Below, one piece after another: positions 43,816 through 53,292 of a DNA stretch of 64,000 nucleotides. Position numbers and translations under genes: made by a program. The first letter of the stretch is position 1. Each line of letters starts with the position of its first letter. Source of the stretch: Chachezhania sediminis (GTDB lineage: Bacteria > Pseudomonadota > Alphaproteobacteria > Rhodobacterales > Rhodobacteraceae). Below the pieces are notes generated by a model. It saw nothing but the letters and a program-made list of their open reading frames with translations, was not told where the DNA came from and did not search any database. The stretch lies in contig NZ_VOPH01000001.1 in NCBI RefSeq assembly GCF_009765275.1, positions 806,001 to 870,000 on the forward strand. The letters are read 5' to 3'.

Positions 43816-44115
43816 GGATCCTCCTGCCGTGTTCCGGGCGCACGTGGCGGCGAAATCAACAAAGCCACCGGAGCCAGTGACGAAAGAGGCTCTGGCTCAC
43901 CACGAAGATGGGCCCCCATCGTCACGGATCCACCGTCGCTTCTGCTGCCTGAGCCTGCCCGCCGCCCCGTCAAGGGCAAGCCGCACGTGCCGCGCGGGGC
44001 TCCCGTCCCCTTGACGGGGGGCAGCGGCCACGCTCGAACCGGCAGCGCGACGGCGGCTCCGCGAAGATGACTTTGGAGGGGACCATTCGACCGGGTCGAA
44101 GGGTCCCCAGATTCG
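43816..44115. other. Intergenic region with two hairpins between corrinoid and DUF1638 genes
   Basis: A strong hairpin at 44078-44108 (7-bp GGGGACC/GGTCCCC, one mismatch, then 6-bp TTCGAC/GTCGAA, loop CGG) lies just past the corrinoid gene stop. A smaller one, CCCGTC/GACGGG, is at 44002-44018. Neither has a clear T tract on the minus strand. They may protect the corrinoid mRNA 3' end or attenuate read-through into DUF1638. No gene is seen. Confidence 0.55.
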
Positions 44116-44820
<705 letters not shown>

Positions 44821-44854
44821 GGCGCGACTCCTCGGGGTCAGGGCGATTTTGCCT

Positions 44855-44871
44855 ACCTAATGCCAATAGGT
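44855..44871. promoter_or_regulatory. Inverted repeat ACCTA-N7-TAGGT upstream of the corrinoid gene
   Basis: Perfect 5-base arms separated by 7 bases lie 34-51 bases upstream of the corrinoid protein start. The symmetry and place suit an operator for a dimeric regulator. No regulator gene adjoins, so this is pattern only. Confidence 0.4.
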
Positions 44872-45016
44872 GTCTTGAACACTGGTAAATTTCCGACCTG
44901 CATTCAACCGGGACCGACCTTTCGCGACATGGCGCCCCTAACCCTGCCGTACAGGCGGTTTTCTCGGCGGCACCCGAAGCGGGCACAAGGGTATTCTTGC
45001 GGCGCATCTTGCGAAT

Positions 45017-45031
45017 GTTCCCATTATGTTC
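45017..45031 (+). promoter_or_regulatory. LexA-type SOS box (GTTC-N7-GTTC)
   Basis: GTTCCCATTATGTTC is an exact match to the alphaproteobacterial LexA box, a direct repeat GTTC-N7-GTTC. It overlaps a -10-like CATTAT (45022-45027) and ends 13 bases before the ATG of the radical SAM gene. One or two such 8-base matches are expected by chance in 64 kb, so position is the stronger evidence. Confidence 0.6.
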
Positions 45032-45044
45032 CAGACTTGGATGC

Positions 45045-46124
45045 ATGGAACATGTCCCGGGAATCGATGCGAAGCGGCGGAAGGCACGCGGTGCGGTCAG
45101 CAACGCGCCCGGGCGGTTCGATCCGCGGCGTGAGGAAATCTGGGACGGCTGGGAGATCGTCGAGGACCGGCCGGCCTTCCGGACCACCATATCCGAGGAG
45201 CAGCCGAAGAGCTTCGTGAACTATGTCGCCTCGCCCGATCTGCCCTTCGACCGGTCGATCAATCCCTATCGCGGGTGCGAACACGGCTGCATCTACTGTT
45301 TCGCACGACCGACCCATGCCTATCTGGGCCTGTCGGCGGGGCTGGATTTCGAAACCCGGCTGATCGCGCGGCCGACGGCGCCCGAGGTCTTGCGGAAGGA
45401 ACTGTCGGCCCCGCGCTACAAGGTGGCGCCTATGGCCATAGGCACCAATACCGACCCCTACCAGCCGGTGGAGCGGGACCGCGGCATCACCCGCGCCTGC
45501 CTTGAGGTACTGCGCGACTTCAACCATCCGCTGGCTATCGTGACCAAGGGCGCACTGGTGGAACGCGATATCGACATTCTGGCGCCCATGGCCACGGCCG
45601 GCCTGGCGCGGGTGGGCATTTCGGTGACCACGCTGGACCCGGACCTGGCGCGGCGGATGGAACCGCGCGCGCCCTCGCCCGCGCGGCGGCTGGCCGCGAT
45701 CCGGCGGCTGTCGGATGCGGGGATATCCGTGCGCATCATGACATCGCCCGTCGTGCCGGGGCTGACGGATCACGAGCTGGAGGCGATCCTGGCCGCGGGC
45801 CGGGAGGCGGGGGCGACATCGGCCAGCTGGATCATGCTGCGCCTGCCGCGGGAGGTGTCGGAACTGTGGCAGGAATGGCTGGAGGAACATGCGCCGGGAC
45901 GCGCAGGCAAGGTGATGGCGCGGGTGCGTGAAATGCATGGCGGGCGGAATTACGATCCGCGTTGGGGACACCGGATGCGCGGCGAAGGACGCTATGCGGA
46001 GATGATCGCGCAGCGGTTCAGCGCGGCGGTCAAGCGGCTGGGGCTGGAGGAGGCGGCCCCGCCCTTGCGCACGGATCTTTTCGCCGTGCCGCCCCAGGTT
46101 GGCGATCAGCTGTCCCTGTTCTGA
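45045..46124 (+). CDS. PA0069-family radical SAM protein (spore photoproduct lyase-like)
   Basis: A 359-residue radical SAM enzyme. The iron-sulfur motif is NPYRGCEHGCIYCFARPTH with Cys78, Cys82 and Cys85 (CxxxCxxC), and the SAM-binding region includes GTNTDPYQPVE. The family is related to spore photoproduct lyase, but its reaction is not known. A LexA-type box overlaps the putative promoter, suggesting DNA-damage control. The start is taken as the ATG at 45045; an ATG at 45018 would lie inside the box. A GC-rich repeat element follows the stop. Confidence 0.88.
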   Translation: MEHVPGIDAKRRKARGAVSNAPGRFDPRREEIWDGWEIVEDRPAFRTTISEEQPKSFVNYVASPDLPFDRSINPYRGCEHGCIYCFARPTHAYLGLSAGLDFETRLIARPTAPEVLRKELSAPRYKVAPMAIGTNTDPYQPVERDRGITRACLEVLRDFNHPLAIVTKGALVERDIDILAPMATAGLARVGISVTTLDPDLARRMEPRAPSPARRLAAIRRLSDAGISVRIMTSPVVPGLTDHELEAILAAGREAGATSASWIMLRLPREVSELWQEWLEEHAPGRAGKVMARVREMHGGRNYDPRWGHRMRGEGRYAEMIAQRFSAAVKRLGLEEAAPPLRTDLFAVPPQVGDQLSLF

Positions 46125-46132
46125 AGCATGCC

Positions 46133-46203
46133 CGGGGGGGCTCTGCCCCCCGCCCGCGCCAAGGCGCGGACTCCCCCCGAGGTATTTGAAGACCAAAGAA
46201 GCG
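46133..46203. repeat. GC-rich intergenic repeat element with two hairpins
   Basis: The element holds a G-run/C-run hairpin (GGGGGGC TCT GCCCCCC), a second hairpin CGCGCC-AA-GGCGCG at 46155-46168, and ends GAGGTATTTGAAGACCAAAG. The tail resembles the dispersed GGAGTATTTGGAAAG repeats at 25905 and 55416. Such elements recur downstream of genes in Rhodobacterales genomes and probably act as transcript ends. Confidence 0.5.
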
Positions 46204-46271
46204 AAGGGGCGTGCTTGGACTGCGGTCCGGAATCGGCCTAGATTGCGCCAGGACGACACGTGGAGAAGCGG

Positions 46272-46877
46272 ATGGCAGGCATGAACTGGAACGATCGTTA
46301 CGCGACCGAGGGGTTCCTGTTTGGGACCGAGCCTGCGGATTTCGTGAAGCGGGAGGCGGGGCGTCTGGAGCCGGGGTCGCGGGTCCTGTGTGTGGCCGAT
46401 GGCGAAGGGCGGAATTCGGTCCATCTGGCAGGGCTGGGGCATGCGGTGACGGCCTTCGATGCCTCGACCGTGGGTGTGGAAAAGGCGCGTGCGCTGGCCG
46501 AGTTCCGGAAGGTGGCGGTCGACTTCAACATCTCTGGCATCGAAGCGTGGGACTGGTCGCGGGAATATGACGCCGTCGTGGGGATCTTCATCCAGTTCGC
46601 GCCGCCGGATCTGCGGGCACAGCTGTTCGGCTGGATGAAACAGGCGGTGGCACCGGGTGGGCTGTTGCTGCTGCACGGCTATGCGCCGCGACAGGTGAGC
46701 TACAAGACCGGCGGGCCGCCACAGGCCGAAAACATGTACACGGTGGACCTTCTGACAGAGGCCTTCGGCGACATGGAGATCCTGCGGATCGACGATTACG
46801 ACCACGAGGTCGACGAAGGCCCGGGCCATTCCGGCCTGTCGGCGCTGGTCGATCTGGTTGCGCGCAAGTCCGGCTGA
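46272..46877 (+). CDS. Class I SAM-dependent methyltransferase (TehB-like)
   Basis: A 201-residue methyltransferase. MNWNDRYATEGFLFGTEPADF is the typical opening of the small TehB/thiopurine-like group, the SAM loop is RVLCVADGEGRNSVHLA, and motif III-IV reads YDAVVGIFIQFAPP. The substrate is unknown; relatives act on tellurite, selenite or small molecules. The ATG at 46272 is supported by GGAG seven bases upstream. It ends 5 bases before the convergent GNAT-like gene. Confidence 0.83.
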   Translation: MAGMNWNDRYATEGFLFGTEPADFVKREAGRLEPGSRVLCVADGEGRNSVHLAGLGHAVTAFDASTVGVEKARALAEFRKVAVDFNISGIEAWDWSREYDAVVGIFIQFAPPDLRAQLFGWMKQAVAPGGLLLLHGYAPRQVSYKTGGPPQAENMYTVDLLTEAFGDMEILRIDDYDHEVDEGPGHSGLSALVDLVARKSG

Positions 46878-46881
46878 GGGA

Positions 46882-47328
46882 TCAGAGCAGGTTCTGGGGA
46901 AAGCGGACCTGGACCGGGGCCGTCTTCCGCAGCCAGGCCTGGACGGCGAGGATCGCGACCGTCTCGCCCGCGTCCGAGAGCGCGCCGGCGCGGAACCAGA
47001 CCCAGCCTTCGGCGGTGCCCCTGCCCCCCTGTTCGGGGACAAGATAGGCACAGCCCAGGTAGTAGTGCCGCCGGTCGCGGATCGCCCAGGCGAAGGAGCG
47101 CGACAGGTCGAATTCCTTAAGGTGCCAGGCGAGATCCAGCGCGTCGTCCCGAAGCGTCAGGCCGCGGGGCCAGTCGTCGCCGAAGAGACCGTGCAGCTTG
47201 CCACAGCTTTCGGTGACCGCAGCGAAATCTTCCTCCAGGTCGTCCGGGCCCAGGGGCGCCAGGCGCATATTGGCGACCTCTGCCTCGCGCGGCATTGGCG
47301 TATCCGCGAAATCGGGATGCGGCCTCAT
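46882..47328 (-). CDS. GNAT-like protein coupled to the 2OG oxygenase gene
   Basis: A 148-residue protein with the strand-helix pattern of GNAT acetyltransferases: AWHLKEFDLSRSFAWAIRD, RRHYYLGCAYLVP. The acetyl-CoA pyrophosphate loop is not clearly recognisable, so the assignment is tentative. Its ATG overlaps the stop of the 2OG-Fe(II) oxygenase gene (ATGA), which argues for a shared pathway. It is the last gene of that two-gene minus-strand unit. Confidence 0.55.
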   Translation of the reverse strand: MRPHPDFADTPMPREAEVANMRLAPLGPDDLEEDFAAVTESCGKLHGLFGDDWPRGLTLRDDALDLAWHLKEFDLSRSFAWAIRDRRHYYLGCAYLVPEQGGRGTAEGWVWFRAGALSDAGETVAILAVQAWLRKTAPVQVRFPQNLL

Positions 47329-48404
47329 TCGGCGACGGGGTCCCGCGCCTCTCGCATGAAGGGGTTTTCCTCGGGGATCTCGTAGTCGGGGACAAAATCG
47401 CCGGTGCGGACGGCGTCGGCGATGTAGCGGAAACCGTTGGTCGTCATCCGCATCAGGTGATCCCCGGCCTTTATCGGCGGGTATTTCGCCGCGACCTCGG
47501 GCGTGCGGAACTTCTCCAGCGGTTCGATGGCCGTGTGGTAGTCGAGCCCGAAGAACAACGGGAAGGAATAGCGTTCGCGCCCGGTGTTCACGACCCGGTG
47601 CTGGGTCGACTTGAACTGGCCGCCGGACCACGTCTCGAAGATGTCGCCGATGTTCACGATAAAGGTGCCCGGCACGGGTGGCGCCTCTATCCAGATGTCC
47701 TCGGCATTCATGACCTGAAGACCGGGGCCACCCTGCAGCAGGATCGTGAAGCACTCGAAGTCGGAATGGGCCGAAATGCCCATCGACTCCTTCGTGGCCG
47801 GGTGGTCGTTTTCGATATAGCGCAGCATGCGCAGCTGCGAGGTGGGGCACGTGATGTGCTGGCGCAGCTCGGCCGGGTCGACGCCCAGTTCCGTCGCAAG
47901 CGCGTCCAGCATCCTGAGGCCCAGCGCGAAGATCGTATCGTAATAGGTCGAAACGGTGGTCCGCCAGCCGGGGATGTCGGGCCAGACGTTCGGGCCTGTC
48001 ATCCGCCATTTCGCGATGTAGTCCGGGTGGTCCGCCGGCGCCTCGAACGACATGTCCCAGGCTTCGTTGAAGTTGATCGTTTTGGGGAAGTTCGACCCAT
48101 TCTCCTCGAACGGGACATAGCCGCGATGGTTCGTGGTGAAGCCGCACCAGTACTTCATCTTGTAGGACCGCGACTTTTCGTGGAACGCCTTCGACGCGGC
48201 GAACAGGTCGTCGATCAGGGCCTGCGGCACACCGTGCCCGGTGATGTAGAAGAAGCCCGATGTCCGCGCGGCACGGCCCAGTTCGGCCCCGACGCGGGCG
48301 GCATCTTCGGCCACCCCGGACAGAAGACCGGACACGTCGATGACCGGCAGGGCCGCATCCTCGATGGTCACCGCGGTCTGGTCCTTTGCGACAACCTTGT
48401 TCAT
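47325..48404 (-). CDS. 2-oxoglutarate/Fe(II) oxygenase, isopenicillin N synthase family
   Basis: A 359-residue non-heme iron oxygenase. The N-terminal DIOX_N part reads LPVIDVSGLLSG and GFFYITGHGVPQALID. The iron ligands are His213 and Asp215 (SAHSDFECFT) and His269 (TQHRVVNTG), and Arg278-Tyr-Ser280 is the 2-oxoglutarate anchor. The family includes isopenicillin N synthase, ethylene-forming enzyme and homoarginine-hydroxylating dioxygenases, so the substrate is open. ACGGAGAGG precedes the ATG. It is divergent from a polyamine-type ABC importer operon, whose cargo may be its substrate. Confidence 0.9.
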   Translation of the reverse strand: MNKVVAKDQTAVTIEDAALPVIDVSGLLSGVAEDAARVGAELGRAARTSGFFYITGHGVPQALIDDLFAASKAFHEKSRSYKMKYWCGFTTNHRGYVPFEENGSNFPKTINFNEAWDMSFEAPADHPDYIAKWRMTGPNVWPDIPGWRTTVSTYYDTIFALGLRMLDALATELGVDPAELRQHITCPTSQLRMLRYIENDHPATKESMGISAHSDFECFTILLQGGPGLQVMNAEDIWIEAPPVPGTFIVNIGDIFETWSGGQFKSTQHRVVNTGRERYSFPLFFGLDYHTAIEPLEKFRTPEVAAKYPPIKAGDHLMRMTTNGFRYIADAVRTGDFVPDYEIPEENPFMREARDPVAE

Positions 48405-48728
48405 CAGGCCTCTCCGTTCCATGAATGCCCCGTGATCGGTCCAGACTGGCGCCCAGTCCGGGCGACTCACAAGCGGTTCGTTCGCGGACAGGGCAGATTT
48501 GCGAAACCAGTCCATTCCATGGGCAAACAGGCCCGAAAATGCACCGAATGCGATCAAATCCGGGCCGGCACGGGCGGCTGGATGGTCCGTGAATGGACAG
48601 GTCGCTGGGGCCATTTCCAGACTTTGACCAAGGGGCGCCGACGGGGACGCCCCGGGTAGTCTGAACCGTCCGCTTGTTCCCAAAAAATGGCCCGACAAAC
48701 GATGGCCAGCACCAAAAGGATCCATCAC
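48405..48728. other. Divergent intergenic region with a hairpin
   Basis: This region separates the oxygenase unit and the ABC importer operon. A stem GGGGCG/CGCCCC extended by CC/GG with one bulge (48632-48653, loop GACGG) lies about 75 bases before the importer start. A TTGACC at 48624 has no -10 partner at proper spacing. It was checked for a second guanidine riboswitch without a convincing fold. No gene is seen. Confidence 0.5.
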
Positions 48729-49817
48729 ATGGCTATGAAGTCCACCCTCAGCCGGCGCACCCTGCTGAAAAGCGGTGCCGGCGCCGCGACCCTTGCCGCG
48801 GCCGGCAGCCTTGGCGCGCCGCTGATCGCGCAGGAACGGTCGCTGAAGATCGGTTCCTACGGCGGGTATTTCGAAAACAGCCTGAAGGAACATGTCTATC
48901 CGAAATTCACCGAGGCCACCGGCATCGCCGTCGAAAGCGTGACGCAGCCGAATTCGTCCGACTGGCTGGTGACGATGCAACAGGCGGCCAATGCGGGCAA
49001 CGTACCGGCGGACCTGTCGCTTTATTCTCGCGACACGATGATAAAGGCCAGCCGGATCGGCGACATCCTGAAGCCGATGGACGCCGCCGCAATCCCGAAC
49101 CTGAAGTATTTCGACGATTACTATGCGTTCGAGGACAAGGCCGGCACCATCGGCGTGGGTGCGATGGCGTGGTTTTCGGCCATGGTGATCAATCCGGACG
49201 AAGTGAAGACCCCAGAAAGCTGGGCCGAGTTCTGGGACACCAGCCGGTTCGAGGCGTCGCTGGGCATTTCTAAGCTTTTCAACTCACACTTCCTGGACGT
49301 GATCGCCGCGACCTTCTTCGAAGGTCAGGAGACCTTCAAGACCAAGGACGGGATCATGGCGCTGATCGAAAAGGCCGCCGAGATCAAGCCGAACGTCGCC
49401 CTTTGGTGGTCGGCGGAAAGCCAGATGGAACAGGGGATGAAGAACCTCGATATCGTGGGGGGCATGTACTACCTCGACGTGGCGGGGCTGATGGCGGCCG
49501 ACGGGTTTCCGATCAAGCCCCTGTTCCCCAAGGAAGGCAACCCGGGCGATTACGGGTCCTGGTGTCTGGCGGGCCTGTCGACCAAGGGCGGCGAGGCGGC
49601 CGAATTCGTCAATTTCTCGTGCGATCCGACGACCCAGAAGCTGATGAGCCTGATGATCGGCACCGCCCCCCTGGTCAGCCAGGAAGCGGCCGGGCTGACG
49701 GATGCGGAATTCGCCGCCGTTTCTGGCACACCGGTCATCCATCCCGCCTACGAGGCCTATCTGGACATGGAAACCTTCATCCAGGAAAGCTGGGACAAGA
49801 TGCTCGCCGGGGCGTAG
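48729..49817 (+). CDS. ABC importer substrate-binding protein (spermidine/putrescine PotD type)
   Basis: A 362-residue periplasmic binding protein. The N-terminus carries a twin-arginine-like signal (STLSRRTLLKSGAGAATLAA) ending near PLIAQE. The mature part opens LKIGSYGGYFENSLKEHVYP, the usual start of the PotD/PotF group, and continues ATGIAVESVTQPNSSDWL. Cargo is probably a polyamine or similar organic cation, but binding residues cannot be assigned safely. AAAGGA precedes the ATG. It heads the operon with ATPase, two permeases, an isochorismatase-like hydrolase and an unknown protein. Confidence 0.88.
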   Translation: MAMKSTLSRRTLLKSGAGAATLAAAGSLGAPLIAQERSLKIGSYGGYFENSLKEHVYPKFTEATGIAVESVTQPNSSDWLVTMQQAANAGNVPADLSLYSRDTMIKASRIGDILKPMDAAAIPNLKYFDDYYAFEDKAGTIGVGAMAWFSAMVINPDEVKTPESWAEFWDTSRFEASLGISKLFNSHFLDVIAATFFEGQETFKTKDGIMALIEKAAEIKPNVALWWSAESQMEQGMKNLDIVGGMYYLDVAGLMAADGFPIKPLFPKEGNPGDYGSWCLAGLSTKGGEAAEFVNFSCDPTTQKLMSLMIGTAPLVSQEAAGLTDAEFAAVSGTPVIHPAYEAYLDMETFIQESWDKMLAGA

Positions 49818-49821
49818 GGCC

Positions 49822-50883
49822 GTGCCGGATCTTGTCCTCAGCGATATCCGCAAGGACTTCGGCGCGTTCCGTGCCGTGGACCGGGTCGACCTGACCTTCG
49901 CCCATGGCGAACTGACGGCCCTTCTGGGGCCGTCGGGATGCGGCAAGACCACGCTTCTGCGGATGATCGCGGGACTGGAGGAGCCATCGGGCGGCACGAT
50001 CCGCCTGGGCGAGACCGACCTGACCGGCACCCCGCCCCATGCACGCAAGTTCGGGATGGTGTTCCAGAACTTCGCCCTGTTCCCGCATCTGAACGTGGCC
50101 GACAATGTCTGTTACGCCCTGACCATCGCCGGCACGCCCACGGCCCGCGCCCGCGCGCGGGCCGGCGAGTTGCTGGACCTGGTGCAGCTGGCAGATTTCG
50201 GCCAGCGCCGGATCGGAGAGCTGTCGGGCGGCCAGCGCCAGCGGGTCGCCATCGCTCGGGCGCTGGCGCAAGAGCCCGAGGTCTTCCTGCTGGACGAACC
50301 CATGTCCGCGCTGGATGCCAAGCTCCGCGAGGAGATGCAGGTCGAACTGCGCCTGCTCCAACAGCGGCTGAAGATCACCACCATCGTCGTCACCCACGAC
50401 CAGCGCGAGGCGATGACCATGGCCGACCGCATCGTGGTGATGAGCCAGGGCCGCTGCGAACAGGTGGGATCACCGCAGGAAATCTATCACAGGCCCGCCA
50501 ACGGTTTTGTCGCGTCGTTCATCGGGCGGGCGAACTTTATGTCCGGCCGTGTGCGGAACGGCGCCGTGCAAGTCGCCGGCTGGACCCTGCAGGCGGTCCC
50601 TGCCCCGGCCTTCATCGACGGATCCCAGGTCACGCTGGCCCTGCGGCCCGAAAAGGCGCGGCTGGGCGCCGACCTGCCCGTAGGCAACCGCCTGCCCGCC
50701 ACCGTCACCTTCCTGCGCGACGTGGGCGCCACCCGCGACATCCACCTGGACACGCCCGCAGGCCCCATGGTGGTCGAGGAAGTCACCGACCGCGGCACCG
50801 GCCTGCATGTCGGCGCGCAGACGCAGGTCTATCTGCCGCCCGACGCGCTGCACCTTTTCCCGGCCGAACCGGTCGCGGCATGA
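49822..50883 (+). CDS. ABC importer ATPase (PotA type)
   Basis: A 353-residue cytoplasmic ATPase. Walker A is LLGPSGCGKTTLLR, the Q-loop VFQNFALFPH, the signature LSGGQRQRVAIARAL, Walker B VFLLDEPMSALD and the switch His in VVTHDQREAMT. The C-terminal 100 residues form a TOBE domain typical of the polyamine/iron group. It starts with GTG 4 bases after the binding-protein stop. The end overlaps the first permease by ATGA, so translation is coupled through the whole transporter. Confidence 0.93.
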   Translation: MPDLVLSDIRKDFGAFRAVDRVDLTFAHGELTALLGPSGCGKTTLLRMIAGLEEPSGGTIRLGETDLTGTPPHARKFGMVFQNFALFPHLNVADNVCYALTIAGTPTARARARAGELLDLVQLADFGQRRIGELSGGQRQRVAIARALAQEPEVFLLDEPMSALDAKLREEMQVELRLLQQRLKITTIVVTHDQREAMTMADRIVVMSQGRCEQVGSPQEIYHRPANGFVASFIGRANFMSGRVRNGAVQVAGWTLQAVPAPAFIDGSQVTLALRPEKARLGADLPVGNRLPATVTFLRDVGATRDIHLDTPAGPMVVEEVTDRGTGLHVGAQTQVYLPPDALHLFPAEPVAA

Positions 50884-51860
50884 GCGTCGAGACTGCAGAT
50901 CCCCCGATGGCACCCCCGGACGTTGACCGGGGCCCGGGGCTTTCGGGCTATTTCATGGTGCGGATCGCATTCTGCGTGGCCGTGGCCGCGCTGTGCCTGC
51001 TGCCCTTCCTGATGGTGATCGCGATTTCTTTCGGCGAAAAGGTCGAAGGCGCGGGCTGGCATTTTGCCTTCGACCTGACCAATTACCGCCGCTTCTTCGT
51101 CGGCGCCGACTGGCCCAATTCAACCTCGACCCTCTACCTGCAGAAGCTGGGCTGGTCGATCTACTATGCCGTCATCGCCTCGGTCATCGCCGTCGTCTCG
51201 GCCTTTCCGTTCACCTACTTCCTGACCCGCCTGACCCGGAAGGCGCAGACGCTGTGGCTGGTCTTCCTGCTGTCGTCCCTGTCCCTGTCCGAGGTCTTCA
51301 TCGTCATGGGCTGGGACATTCTGCTGTCGGCCCGGTCCGGCCTGCCGATGGTGTTCCAGGAAACGGGCCTGACTCAGTGGCTGAAGGACATGGGCTGGTT
51401 CGACACCCTGCGGGACTGGGGCCTGGCCTCACCCCGGAACGTGAAATTCAAGACATCCGTTTTCGCCACCGTCCTGACGATGAGCTATCTGGTCTGGCCC
51501 TATGCGGTGATCCTGCTCTATCCCGCCCTGTCGCGTCTGGACCCTTCGCTGATCGAGGCCGCGCGGACCATGGGCGCCAGGCCCTGGACCGTGATCAGGA
51601 CGGTCGTCATCCCCTCGGTCAAGCTGGCGCTGATCGGGACTGTGCTGCTTCTGTTCGTCTTCCTGCTGGGGACCTACGTCGCGGTCACCGTCTTTGCCGC
51701 GCCCGCGCAGCAGACGCTGGCCGTGTCGATCTATGAAGCCGTGCGCGGCGCCACGCTCAACGCGCCGTTCGGGTCGGCTCAGGCAGTGGTGCTTCTGGTC
51801 ACGGCGGTGATCCTGCTGGTGATCGGGCAAAAGCTGTCGACCGCGGGGGGCAAGGGATGA
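50880..51860 (+). CDS. ABC importer permease 1 (PotB type)
   Basis: A 326-residue permease with six membrane helices, the first at about 25-48 (MVRIAFCVAVAALCLLPFLM). The cytoplasmic coupling helix reads LIEAARTMGARPWTVIRTVV, the EAA loop of the family. A periplasmic loop of about 40 residues between helices 3 and 4 (ETGLTQWLKDMGWFDTLR) is longer than usual. It overlaps both the ATPase and the second permease by ATGA. Confidence 0.92.
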   Translation: MSVETADPPMAPPDVDRGPGLSGYFMVRIAFCVAVAALCLLPFLMVIAISFGEKVEGAGWHFAFDLTNYRRFFVGADWPNSTSTLYLQKLGWSIYYAVIASVIAVVSAFPFTYFLTRLTRKAQTLWLVFLLSSLSLSEVFIVMGWDILLSARSGLPMVFQETGLTQWLKDMGWFDTLRDWGLASPRNVKFKTSVFATVLTMSYLVWPYAVILLYPALSRLDPSLIEAARTMGARPWTVIRTVVIPSVKLALIGTVLLLFVFLLGTYVAVTVFAAPAQQTLAVSIYEAVRGATLNAPFGSAQAVVLLVTAVILLVIGQKLSTAGGKG

Positions 51861-52663
51861 GACGCCTGCACTGGGCCGCATCGCTCTTTATGGGACTGGC
51901 CGCCGTCGTCGTCCTGATGCCCATCGTCGTCGTGTCCGCCGCGGCGCTGAACGGCGGCCGGTCGATGGCCTTTCCGCCGGAAAACCCGACCTTCGACCGT
52001 TTCGTGGAATTCTTCGTGTCGGAACCTGTGTGGACGACGGCGCTCTGGAACTCCATCGTCATTTCCGTGTCCGCGGCCGCCCTGTCGGTCCTGATCGCCT
52101 GGCCCGTCGCCTATTGGCTGTGGCGGGCAAATGACGGGCTGTCGAAGGTGCTGGCGGGGCTTGCCGCCATGCCCTTTGCCCTGCCGCCCATCGTCTTCGG
52201 TGTCGGGCTTGGCTTCCTGTGGTCCTTCACCGGCGCGCTGGGGCAGATGTGGGCCGGGGTGCTCAGCCTTGCGGCGCTCTTTGCAGCGCTCCCCCTGGTC
52301 ACGATATCCATCGGGCTCCAGTCCATCGACAAGGCCCTGCTGGAGGCCGCGGCCACCATGGGCGCGACCGAAGGCGTCAGTTTCCGGACCATCGTTCTGC
52401 CGCAGACGATCCCCTACACCATGTCGGGTTTCTTCTTCGCGCTGGTCCTGTCCTTCAACGAATTCATCGTGATGTTCTTCGTTTCCTCCTCCTCTTACGC
52501 CACCGTGACTCTGCAGATCTTCAATTCCCTCCGGAACGGATTCACGCCCACCATGGCCGTTGCAGCGATCACCTTCATCACCGTCTCTGTCGTCGCATTT
52601 TCGCTGGTCGCCCGCTTCGGCGACCTGCCGCGGCTGATGGGGGCGGACACAACCCGCCGCTAA
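51857..52663 (+). CDS. ABC importer permease 2 (PotC type)
   Basis: A 268-residue permease with six membrane helices. The EAA loop is LLEAAATMGATEGVSFRTIV, and the pore helices include FALPPIVFGVGLGFLW and GFFFALVLSFNEFIVMFF, a PotC-family signature. It forms the heterodimeric channel with the preceding permease. Its ATG overlaps the previous stop; the hydrolase gene follows after 13 bases. Confidence 0.92.
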   Translation: MRRLHWAASLFMGLAAVVVLMPIVVVSAAALNGGRSMAFPPENPTFDRFVEFFVSEPVWTTALWNSIVISVSAAALSVLIAWPVAYWLWRANDGLSKVLAGLAAMPFALPPIVFGVGLGFLWSFTGALGQMWAGVLSLAALFAALPLVTISIGLQSIDKALLEAAATMGATEGVSFRTIVLPQTIPYTMSGFFFALVLSFNEFIVMFFVSSSSYATVTLQIFNSLRNGFTPTMAVAAITFITVSVVAFSLVARFGDLPRLMGADTTRR

Positions 52664-52676
52664 GGATCCTAACGCC

Positions 52677-53291
52677 ATGCCGCGCCAACCCACCATCGTC
52701 GGAAACCCCGTGCTTCTGGTCATCGACATCCAGTCTTCGGCCTTCATGGACGTGAAGGCCGGAATCCCGGTCATGCCAGGTTATCGCGAACGAATGGAAC
52801 AGGCCCTGACCCTGATCCGCGCCGCCCGCGAACTGGACGTCCCCACGGTCTATATCCAGGAAATCCACCGTCGCGACATGGTCGACTATGGCCGCGAACT
52901 GGACGGCTCCGAAGGCATTCACTGCATGGACGGCGAACCCGGCACGCCCCTCCCGGCCGAGATCACAGGACAAAGGCCCGAGGATTACTTCGTGCCGAAG
53001 CGCCGCTATTCCGCCTTCTTTGGGACCGAACTGGAAATCCTGCTGAAGGGCCTGAAGGCGCAGACCCTGATCCTGATCGGCGGCATGACCGACGTCTGCG
53101 TGCACTACACCTTCGTCGACGGGCACCAGCACGACTATTACTGCCGTGTGGCCGGGGACTGTGTCGGCGGAACGTCCGTGGCCGCGCACGACGCCTCGCT
53201 GAACGCGATGGAATACCTCCAGGAAGGGGCCGTACTTCCCTGCGACGACATCCTGGCGGCACTGCGCCGCCACATGGCCAAGGCAGCCTGA
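52677..53291 (+). CDS. Isochorismatase-like cysteine hydrolase
   Basis: A 204-residue hydrolase of the isochorismatase superfamily. The triad fits Asp17 (LLVIDIQSSAF), Lys108 (YFVPKRRYSAF) and Cys141 (IGGMTDVCVHYTF), and the cis-peptide loop is GGM. This group splits amide or C-N bonds in carbamoyl, nicotinamide or ureido compounds. Its place at the end of the importer operon suggests it acts on the imported compound or a derivative. AAGGAT lies before the ATG. It ends 1 base before the next gene. Confidence 0.87.
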   Translation: MPRQPTIVGNPVLLVIDIQSSAFMDVKAGIPVMPGYRERMEQALTLIRAARELDVPTVYIQEIHRRDMVDYGRELDGSEGIHCMDGEPGTPLPAEITGQRPEDYFVPKRRYSAFFGTELEILLKGLKAQTLILIGGMTDVCVHYTFVDGHQHDYYCRVAGDCVGGTSVAAHDASLNAMEYLQEGAVLPCDDILAALRRHMAKAA

Positions 53292-53292
53292 C

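Noticed and set aside
44821-45016. Cobalamin riboswitch before the corrinoid protein gene
   Set aside because: No B12-box-like conserved sequence or long multi-stem leader is visible in the short upstream region.
48560-48660. Possible guanidine-II (mini-ykkC) riboswitch before the polyamine-type importer
   Set aside because: Two ACGG-containing loops occur, but their stems are irregular and about 55 bases apart, unlike the closely paired, matching hairpins of that class.
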